NCBI GenBank assembly: GCA_965237625.1 | Contig: CBDEGD010000023.1 | Coordinates: forward strand, 1-64,000 | Direction: 5' to 3' | Source: JABDIP01 sp965237625 | Lineage (GTDB): Bacteria; Pseudomonadota; Alphaproteobacteria; DSM-16000; Inquilinaceae | DNA length: 64,000 nt | Shown here: in pieces, positions 57,759 through 64,000 of the stretch | How positions within the stretch are numbered: the stretch's first letter is position 1 | Layout: each line of letters opens with the position of its first letter | Position numbers and translations under genes: made by a program | Notes under the pieces: generated by a model | What the model saw: only the letters and a program-made list of their open reading frames with translations | The model's database searches: none | Told to the model about the DNA's origin: nothing

Positions 57759-59303
57759 CTAACCGGCGACGCTCAAGGCCACGAAGCGGAGATCGCCGTC
57801 CCGATCGATCAGCAAGAGGACCGAACGCCGGCCGGATTCGCGGGCCTCTTCGACCATGCGGGCCACATCGCTCGGAGAGTCGACCGGCTCCTGGCCGACT
57901 TCGAGGATCACCTCGCCCGGGCGCAGCCCCTTTTCGTCCGCCAGGCCGGACGGCGTCACCTCGGTGATGACAACGCCCTTGGTGCCGCCTTGGATGCCGT
58001 ATTCCCGAACCAGCTCATCGGTCAGGCCGGACAGTCCGAGCCCAAGCTCGTGGAGGCTTTCGGTATCCACCGGCGGATCGGACGGGCTTGTGGAGAGAGA
58101 CGCCAGGAGGCCGGCATCCTCCGCGGCCTCCAACTCTCCCAAAGTGACGCCAAGGGTCACCGGCGCCCCCCGGCGCCATACCAGGACATCGACCTGGTTG
58201 TTGACGGGAGTGTCGGCAACAAGCCGCGGGAGACGGCGCATCTCCGTCACCGGGCGGTCATTGAAGCGCAGAATAACGTCGCCGGGTTCGATACCGGCAT
58301 CTTCGGCCGGGCCGCCCTCGGTGACGCTGGCGACCAACGCACCTTGATTGTCGTCCAGCCCGAGGCTCTCGGCAATCTCATCCGTGACGGTTTGAATCCG
58401 AACGCCGAGCCAGCCACGCCGGGTCCGGCCAAATTCAATGATCTGGTTGACGACATTGCTGGCCAGCTTCGACGGGATCGCAAAGCCGATACCCACCGAA
58501 CCGCCGGACGGCGAGAAGATCGCCGTGTTGATCCCGATGACATCGCCGTCGAGGTTGAACATCGGCCCGCCGGAATTGCCGCGATTGATCGAGGCATCGG
58601 TCTGGATGAAATCATCGTAGGGACCGGCATTGATATCGCGCTGCTGCGCCGAGATGATGCCGGCGGTCACGGTGCCGCCAAGCCCGAAAGGATTGCCGAT
58701 CGCCACCACCCAGTCGCCGACCCGCATGGCGTCGCTGTTGCCAAAGTCGACCGAAGGCAACGGTGAATCGGGCTCGACTTTCAGAACGGCAAGATCGGTC
58801 TTCTCGTCGACACCGATCAGCGTAGCTTCAAGGTTGGTGTCATCCTGGAGGATGATGGTGATCTCGTCGGCGCCTTCGATGACGTGATTGTTAGTGACGA
58901 TGTAGCCACTGGAATCGACGATGAACCCGGATCCCAGCGACGTCGCCGGGCGGCCTCGGCTACCATCGGGCCGCTCTCCCCGGCGTTCGAAGAAATCCTT
59001 GAAGAACTCCTCGAATGGCGAACCGGGAGGGAATTCCGGCATGTCGGGCACACCTTCGATCCCGTCGACACGCTGGGTCGTGGACACGTTGACCACGGCC
59101 GGCAGCAACCTTTCCGCGAGATCGGCAAAGCTCTCCGGCGCCGGCGCGGCGCGGACAGCGGTGGCAAAAGACAGGATGGCAGCGACCAGTGTCGCGGCAA
59201 CGAGCCAAACCGATATCTTGATCCGATATACAACGTCCGAATCCACGGTCCGCGCCTTTGCGCAACCGCACCGGTTGTCTGAAATCCCAGGACGAATCGT
59301 CAC
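57759..59303 (-). CDS. degP: Periplasmic serine protease of the DegP/HtrA (Do) family
   Basis: The start is GTG 59303 with an AAGGAG site; the 514-residue protein has a signal/anchor at about 27-52 (ISVWLVAATLVAAILSFATA). The protease domain shows His in SGYIVTNNHVIEGADEITII, Asp in DEKTDLAVLKV and Ser in INRGNSGGPMFNLDGDVIGI. Two PDZ domains follow (GWLGVRIQTVTDEIAESLGL; LGLGLSGLTDELVREYGIQG). It degrades misfolded envelope proteins. It lies next to DUF2065-hflC-hflK, the common alphaproteobacterial order in which HflKC regulates FtsH and Deg handles periplasmic damage. The DegP/DegQ choice is not certain. Confidence 0.95.
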   Translation of the reverse strand: MTIRPGISDNRCGCAKARTVDSDVVYRIKISVWLVAATLVAAILSFATAVRAAPAPESFADLAERLLPAVVNVSTTQRVDGIEGVPDMPEFPPGSPFEEFFKDFFERRGERPDGSRGRPATSLGSGFIVDSSGYIVTNNHVIEGADEITIILQDDTNLEATLIGVDEKTDLAVLKVEPDSPLPSVDFGNSDAMRVGDWVVAIGNPFGLGGTVTAGIISAQQRDINAGPYDDFIQTDASINRGNSGGPMFNLDGDVIGINTAIFSPSGGSVGIGFAIPSKLASNVVNQIIEFGRTRRGWLGVRIQTVTDEIAESLGLDDNQGALVASVTEGGPAEDAGIEPGDVILRFNDRPVTEMRRLPRLVADTPVNNQVDVLVWRRGAPVTLGVTLGELEAAEDAGLLASLSTSPSDPPVDTESLHELGLGLSGLTDELVREYGIQGGTKGVVITEVTPSGLADEKGLRPGEVILEVGQEPVDSPSDVARMVEEARESGRRSVLLLIDRDGDLRFVALSVAG

Positions 59304-59644
59304 CTGTACTCTCTCCTTGCCTCAATGCCTCGCGCGGTCGCATCGACCCGGAACGGACGCGGCACACCGTCCCGCGGGCACGCCTCATTGGCAACTATCG
59401 ATTTTCCGACATCGGCCCGTCACTGGGTACCGTCGGATCGGTCGCATCACAAAGACAACCGATCACCGACAGAGTCGCACTTCAGGGGCATTACCCGAAG
59501 GGTTAATGCGTTTTCTGGACCGAAAATATGGTTCAAATTGGGCGTGACAAAGGACCAGGGAGCCGCATGACGGCTTTGTGAAGCAGCGCTAGCGCATTTA
59601 TCTTTCAGACGCTCGACGACATTTCCGCGCAAGCGGATAAACCG
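59304..59644. other. 341-bp gap between degP-like and DUF2065 genes
   Basis: No gene is seen. It should contain the promoter of the degP-like gene and the end of the hflK-hflC-DUF2065 message. The only clear element is the AAGGAG ribosome site of the protease. No terminator or recognisable heat-shock promoter stands out. Confidence 0.5.
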
Positions 59645-59830
59645 CTAGCTGCGCATCAGCCAAACGATACCCACGCCGACGATGGCCGCCGCCAACCCGG
59701 CGACACGCAGTGTTGGCGCCGGCACCGACATGATCGTGACCATCATCCGCTTCAGATGATCGGGAAACAGGGCGTATATCAGCCCCTCGATCACCAACAC
59801 CAACGCCAGGGCAGTTGCCAGGTCGTTCAT
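59645..59830 (-). CDS. DUF2065 family small membrane protein
   Basis: The 61-residue protein has two membrane segments (LATALALVLVIEGLIYALFP and APTLRVAGLAAAIVGVGIVW) separated by PDHLKRMMVTIMS. This is the DUF2065 pattern, and it lies directly after hflC, where DUF2065 is commonly found. It may help the HflKC complex, but no function is established. Confidence 0.88.
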   Translation of the reverse strand: MNDLATALALVLVIEGLIYALFPDHLKRMMVTIMSVPAPTLRVAGLAAAIVGVGIVWLMRS

Positions 59831-59915
59831 GAATTCACGGCGGGACGCCTATACGACGAAGCGCCGCTATGTCCCAAACCTGGCCGGCAAGATCCTCCGT
59901 GACCTTCCGTCACGA

Positions 59916-60800
59916 TCACCGCGAGCCGGGGGAGTTGGGCGGCCCTTCGTTAAAGTACCTAAAGAACTCGCTGTTTGGCGACAGCACCAGCGTCGTGTCC
60001 TCGGGGTTGAACGAGCCTCGATACGCTTCAAGCGCCCGATAGTAGGCATAGAACTCAGCGTCCTGGCTGAAAGCCTCGCCGCGCATGCGGATCGCCTCCT
60101 CGTCGCCCTCGCCGCGCAGGATCTCCGATGTCCGCTCCGCCTCCGCAAGCAGGACAGTGCGCTCACGATCGGCACGGGCGCGGATCTGCTGGGACAATTC
60201 GTCACCCTGGGCACGGAACTCGCGGGCTTCGCGCTCGCGTTCCGATGCCATCCGGTCGAACACCGACTGCACCGTGCCCTGCGGCACGTCGGCGCGAACG
60301 ATGCGGACATCGACGATCTCGATGCCAAGGGCACTGGCGCGCTGGCGAACCGCATCCAGAATCGAATCCATGATCCCGGCCCGGGCATCGGACAACACCT
60401 CGACCTGGGTCGCGCTGCCAAGCACCTCGCGCAGCGACGCGATCATGAACGTCGACAGCCGCTGTTTCGCGGTGGTCTCGTTGTTGACCGCCTCCAGAAA
60501 GAGCTGCGCGTCGGAAATCCGGTAACGGCCGAACACATCGACGTCTAGCCGCCTCTGGTCGGCCAGGATGACCTGCTCGACCGGCGGATCGACGTTCAGG
60601 ACCCGGTTCTCGAAATAGACCACCTCCTGGATCGGCCAGGGCAATTTGTATTTCAAGCCGGGCTCGGTGATCGTGTCGACCGGTTCGCCGAACTGCAGCA
60701 CAACCGCCTGTTGGGTCTGGTCGACGACAAAGAAGACGCTGGTCGCCACGATACCGGCCAGGACGAAAAGAATACCGAAAATTGCTACTCTAAAGCTCAT
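59916..60800 (-). CDS. hflC: FtsH protease regulator HflC
   Basis: The 294-residue membrane protein has one N-terminal helix (AIFGILFVLAGIVATSVFFV), the SPFH/prohibitin domain (VVDQTQQAVVLQFGEPVDTI, TEPGLKYKLPWPIQ) and a coiled coil with EREREAREFRAQGDELSQQI. With HflK it forms a cage that encloses FtsH. The start overlaps the hflK stop by four bases. The C-terminus ends NEGPPNSPGSR. Confidence 0.95.
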   Translation of the reverse strand: MSFRVAIFGILFVLAGIVATSVFFVVDQTQQAVVLQFGEPVDTITEPGLKYKLPWPIQEVVYFENRVLNVDPPVEQVILADQRRLDVDVFGRYRISDAQLFLEAVNNETTAKQRLSTFMIASLREVLGSATQVEVLSDARAGIMDSILDAVRQRASALGIEIVDVRIVRADVPQGTVQSVFDRMASEREREAREFRAQGDELSQQIRARADRERTVLLAEAERTSEILRGEGDEEAIRMRGEAFSQDAEFYAYYRALEAYRGSFNPEDTTLVLSPNSEFFRYFNEGPPNSPGSR

Positions 60801-61927
60801 CGGGATTGTCCCTGTTCGACCGGACGGTTCTGAAGTTCATTGAGCGGCAAATAGGGCACCACGCCCTGGCCACCCCCGGCGCCGCTGTCGATGATCACCT
60901 TGTTGGCGCCGCCGAGGAACTCCTCCCAGGTCTCCAGGAAGAAGCGCTGGGCGGTCACCTCGGGAGCCAGCCGATAGGAGCGCAGCACCGCCAGGAAGCG
61001 GGACGCCTCACCCTGGGCGGTGGCGACCTCCTGTTCCTTATAGGCGGCGGCTTCCTGGATCATGCGCTCGGCCTCGCCGCGCGCCCGCGGGATGATGTCA
61101 TTGCGGTAGGCCTCGGCCTGGTTGCGAACACGCTGCTGATCTTGGCGCGCACGCAGGACGTCGTTGAAGGCATCGACCACCTGTTGGGGTGGGTCGACCT
61201 TCTGTAGCTGGATCTGGGTGATCTCGATGCCGGCGCCGTAATTGTCCAATGTCTCCTGCACCAATGTCCTTACATCTGCTTCGATGCTCTGACGGGCCTC
61301 GGTCAGGGCCGGCTGGATGTCGGTCCGAGCGATGATCTCGCGCATGACGCTTTCGGCGGTCAGTTTGACCGTTTGTTCCCGGTCGCGAATGTTGAACAGA
61401 TAGTCCGGCGCATCATAGATGCGCCAGAGGACCGTGAAATCGATGTCGATGATGTTCTCATCCCCGGTGAGCATCAGGCTCTCCTGTGGAACATCCCGAA
61501 CACCTGACTGTCCGCGCGCATTGGTGTCGCTGCTGAATCCGATATCGATCCGGTTGACGCTGGTGACCCGTGGTGTATGCACCGAACCGATCGGTGGCGG
61601 GAACCAGAAGTGCAGACCTGGCGTGGTCTGGCTTACATAGCGGCCGAACAGCATCTGAACGCCGCGCTCATCGGCCTGCACGCGGTAGGGGACGGTGAAG
61701 ACCAGCCACGCCGCGATGGCCAGCAAGATCAGAATGAACAGCCCGCCGGCGCCACCGAATCCGCTCGGCAGGGCCTTCTTGAAACGGTCCTGACCCTTGC
61801 GGATCATATCCTCAATGTCAGGCGGTGTCGGGCCGCCGCCGCCCCGGCCCCATGGGCCCTGACCGCCGCCACCGCCGCCGCCGGACCCCCAAGGCCCGCC
61901 GTTTCCACCCTGATTGCTCCAAGGCAT
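60797..61927 (-). CDS. hflK: FtsH protease regulator HflK
   Basis: The 376-residue partner of HflC starts with a Gly-rich cytoplasmic tail (residues 3-32, GGNGGPWGSGGGGGGGQGPW), has one helix (GLFILILLAIAAWLVFTVPY), then the SPFH domain (VQMLFGRYVSQTTPGLHFWF) and a long helix (AEAYRNDIIPRARGEAERMI). The order hflK-hflC and four-base overlap are standard. It diverges from mrp across 134 bases. Confidence 0.96.
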   Translation of the reverse strand: MPWSNQGGNGGPWGSGGGGGGGQGPWGRGGGGPTPPDIEDMIRKGQDRFKKALPSGFGGAGGLFILILLAIAAWLVFTVPYRVQADERGVQMLFGRYVSQTTPGLHFWFPPPIGSVHTPRVTSVNRIDIGFSSDTNARGQSGVRDVPQESLMLTGDENIIDIDFTVLWRIYDAPDYLFNIRDREQTVKLTAESVMREIIARTDIQPALTEARQSIEADVRTLVQETLDNYGAGIEITQIQLQKVDPPQQVVDAFNDVLRARQDQQRVRNQAEAYRNDIIPRARGEAERMIQEAAAYKEQEVATAQGEASRFLAVLRSYRLAPEVTAQRFFLETWEEFLGGANKVIIDSGAGGGQGVVPYLPLNELQNRPVEQGQSR

Positions 61928-62061
61928 TTATATCTTCCCTGTTTCACCGGTCACGGACAATTGCCGCACTTTCTATCACACCGCCCGCAGGCTATATCAC
62001 AGTTTCTGGGGCGGTCGACCGCATCCACACGAATATTGGCGAACAAAAGGACATTTCAACC

Positions 62062-63204
62062 ATGGCCGGTGCAACCGAGAGCCAAGTAATGCAGGCGCTT
62101 CGGAGCGTAAAGGATCCCGATCGGGGCGACGACATCGTCACGCTCGGCATGGTTTCCGGCCTGACGATCAAGCAGGGCAACGTCTTTTTCTCGATCGAGG
62201 TGGACCCCCGACGCGGCCCCCAGCTCGAGCCGTTGCGCCGCGAGGCGGCCGAAAAAGTTGAAGCGTTGCCCGATGTCCTGTCGGTAACCGCGGTGCTGAC
62301 AGCGCATCGGGAGTCAACCGCCGGTGAGCAATCCGCTCCACCCGCCGCTCCGGCCGGCCCGGCCCGGGACGCCCCTGGCACCTCCGGGCAGAAAGCAATG
62401 GTCCCGGGCGTCACATCGATCATCGCGGTCGCCTCGGGCAAGGGCGGCGTCGGAAAATCGACGACGGCCGTCAACCTGGCACTGGCGCTGGCCGCCTCCG
62501 GCCGCACCGTCGGCCTGCTGGACGCGGATATCTACGGCCCCTCCATGCCGCGCATGGTGGGCATCACCGGCAAGCCCAATTCGCCCGACGGCAAGACCCT
62601 CGACCCGATGCAGCGGTTCGGGCTGAAGGTCATGTCGATCGGCTTCATGGTGGATGACGAGACGCCGATGATATGGCGCGGCCCGATGGTCCAGAGCGCG
62701 CTGTCGCAGATGCTGCGGGACGTTAACTGGGGCGAACTGGATATCCTGGTGGTCGACATGCCGCCGGGGACCGGCGACGCACAGTTGACCATGGCGCAGC
62801 AAGTGCCGCTGGCCGGCGCGGTGATCGTCTCCACGCCGCAGGACATTGCCTTGTTGGATGCGCGCAAAGGCCTGCGCATGTTCCAGAAAGTCGACGTGCC
62901 GGTGCTGGGTATCATTGAGAACATGTCCTATTTCGCCTGCCCCCATTGCGGCGAGCGCACCGAGATCTTCGGCCATGGTGGCGCCCGTGCCGAAGCGGAG
63001 CGATTGGGCACGCCCTTCCTGGGCGAAGTACCCCTGCATATGTCGATCCGCGAGACCTCCGATGCCGGCAGCCCGATCGTCGTGTCCGATCCGTCAAGCG
63101 AGCATGCCCAGGCCTATATGCGGATCGCCGAACAGGTGGTGGCTCAGTTGGACGGACCGGCCGGCGCCCCGCAGCGCCAGGCACCTCGCATCCTGGTGCA
63201 GTAG
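62062..63204 (+). CDS. mrp: Iron-sulfur cluster carrier ATPase Mrp/ApbC
   Basis: The ATG 62062 start (MAGATESQVMQALRSVKDPD) gives 380 residues. Residues 1-90 are a MIP18/DUF59 domain, often fused to Mrp. A Pro/Ala-rich linker leads to the ParA-type P-loop domain with VASGKGGVGKSTTAVNLALA, DADIYGPSMPRMVG, DMPPGTGDAQLTMAQQVP and the cluster-binding FACPHCGERTEIFG. It moves Fe-S clusters to apo-proteins. It is divergent from hflK. Confidence 0.95.
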   Translation: MAGATESQVMQALRSVKDPDRGDDIVTLGMVSGLTIKQGNVFFSIEVDPRRGPQLEPLRREAAEKVEALPDVLSVTAVLTAHRESTAGEQSAPPAAPAGPARDAPGTSGQKAMVPGVTSIIAVASGKGGVGKSTTAVNLALALAASGRTVGLLDADIYGPSMPRMVGITGKPNSPDGKTLDPMQRFGLKVMSIGFMVDDETPMIWRGPMVQSALSQMLRDVNWGELDILVVDMPPGTGDAQLTMAQQVPLAGAVIVSTPQDIALLDARKGLRMFQKVDVPVLGIIENMSYFACPHCGERTEIFGHGGARAEAERLGTPFLGEVPLHMSIRETSDAGSPIVVSDPSSEHAQAYMRIAEQVVAQLDGPAGAPQRQAPRILVQ

Positions 63205-63398
63205 AAGACGTCCTTGGTATGACCCGTCAAATTCGGGCGGGCCACGGGCCATCACGAGAATGGCGGGCAAGCCACCCCGCCGCCGCATTCCCGTCCCAAT
63301 CTTCAACCATTGTAGTCGTCTGACCGGCTCCGCCGGGCGCTGTCCGCGCGCCGGAAAAACGGGAGTGCGGCGACGATTGAGTGAACGAGGTTGACGGT

Positions 63399-63749
63399 AT
63401 GGCGGGTAAGCGCACAGCGCGCCACGGTGGGATCCGTCGCTTTGCATTTATGAGCAGCACGGCGCTGATCGTCGCATCGTCCCCAGTGACGGCGCAGGAT
63501 CGCAGCTTCACTGTTCACAATGCGAGCGATGTGCCGCTGGAGTCGATCTACGTGTCGCCGATCTACAGCAAATACTGGGGCGGCGACGTGCTGAACTCGA
63601 CGCTGCCGCCAGGGCAAACCCGCCAGATCGAAATGGGCAGATTCGGCCCCGATTGTTTTTTCGATTTGCGCTTCAACGACGCGAACGGCCGCGAGACCAA
63701 ATTGTGGGCGGAGGATCTGTGCAACAGCACCCGGGTCGAATTCCGCTGA
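63399..63749 (+). CDS. Small secreted protein of unknown function
   Basis: The ATG 63399 start gives 116 residues with a signal peptide (RRFAFMSSTALIVASSPVTA followed by QD). The mature part is beta-rich (FTVHNASDVPLESIYVSPIY, WGGDVLNSTLPPGQTRQIEM, FFDLRFNDANGRETKLWAED) and has two Cys that could form a disulfide. No function is recognised. It converges on the probable thyX, with no terminator noted between them. Confidence 0.7.
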   Translation: MAGKRTARHGGIRRFAFMSSTALIVASSPVTAQDRSFTVHNASDVPLESIYVSPIYSKYWGGDVLNSTLPPGQTRQIEMGRFGPDCFFDLRFNDANGRETKLWAEDLCNSTRVEFR

Positions 63750-63805
63750 TCGCGGCTTGAGCCGACCCTTTCACAGGGTCGTCATTCCCGCTCCTGTCGA
63801 CGGAC

Positions 63806-64000
63806 CTAGACTTCCCGTCCCAGCATCTGCATCAATTCCCGCCATTCCCGTTTCGACAGCCCGCTATCCCCCTGGATGACGCCCTCGCCAGCCAGCAGGC
63901 GGCGGATCACCGACAGCCCGGTCGCGGAAATCTGCGCCGCGCTCATGCGGTATTCCTCGAACGCCTCATAGGTCAGCGGCACCCACCGTTTCAGCGTGTC
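63806..64000 (-). CDS. thyX: C-terminus of probable flavin-dependent thymidylate synthase ThyX
   Basis: The last 64 residues are visible before the window edge: DTLKRWVPLTYEAFEEYRMS, AAQISATGLSVIRRLLAGEG, then GLSKREWRELMQMLGREV and stop at 63806-63808. The W-V-P-L-T-Y-E-A-F-x-x-Y segment is the typical end of ThyX, the FAD-dependent enzyme that makes dTMP. The catalytic part lies outside the window, so the assignment rests on this tail alone. Confidence 0.65.
   Translation of the reverse strand, partial: DTLKRWVPLTYEAFEEYRMSAAQISATGLSVIRRLLAGEGVIQGDSGLSKREWRELMQMLGREV

Overview
The window is high-GC DNA of an alphaproteobacterial type, most like Rhodospirillales by gene content (mreBCD-mrdA-rodA cluster, hflKC-DUF2065-degP cluster, ilvB-ilvN-ilvC cluster, probable ThyX). 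The exact taxon cannot be fixed from sequence reading alone.

Positions 1 to about 27.9 kb are a Mu-like transposable siphoprophage whose left end lies outside the window. The order is a DUF2730-like tail end, a VpaChn25_0724-like protein, DUF3486 (Mu gp27-like), terminase, portal, MuF, a protease/scaffold/capsid fusion, head-tail connectors, tail tube, a lambda G/GT-like frameshifted chaperone pair, tape measure, gpM-like and DUF1833-like proteins, NlpC/P60, a gpJ-like tip protein, fibre, fibre chaperone, com and mom. Most genes overlap by ATGA or GTGA. Several genes look like later cargo: a zinc-ribbon protein and a DUF3644 protein that split the head region (with a duplicated MuF 3' end left behind), two small minus-strand genes flanking the NlpC gene (one an outer-membrane-type lipoprotein), and a DUF3800 gene at the right end. 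A tRNA-Lys(CTT) gene follows, with its 3' end facing the prophage.

From 28.8 to 34.7 kb, on the minus strand, lies the rod-shape operon mreB-mreC-mreD-mrdA-rodA. Between mrdA and rodA sits a 190-bp palindromic-ended repeat. The 35.4-40.2 kb stretch has a frameshifted helical-repeat protein, a rhodanese, a PAS-PAS-PAS hybrid histidine kinase with a recent PAS duplication, and an ArsR/SRPBCC pair behind two perfect palindromic operators. From 40.3 to 46.1 kb there is an amino-acid ABC importer with a SelA-like PLP enzyme and a divergent D-threonine-aldolase-like enzyme, which together suggest uptake and breakdown of an unusual or D-amino acid. A second copy of the 190-bp repeat is split by an IS630-family element (46.2-47.4 kb) whose transposase needs a -1 frameshift.

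From 47.4 to 53.8 kb is the branched-chain amino-acid cluster (ilvC, three paralogous membrane proteins, ilvN, ilvB). An intrinsic terminator lies immediately before ilvB and looks like an attenuator. The remainder is housekeeping: miaA, serB, a MOSC protein, a TrpB2-type tryptophan synthase, a Deg protease, DUF2065, hflC, hflK, mrp/apbC, a small secreted protein and the C-terminus of a probable thyX.
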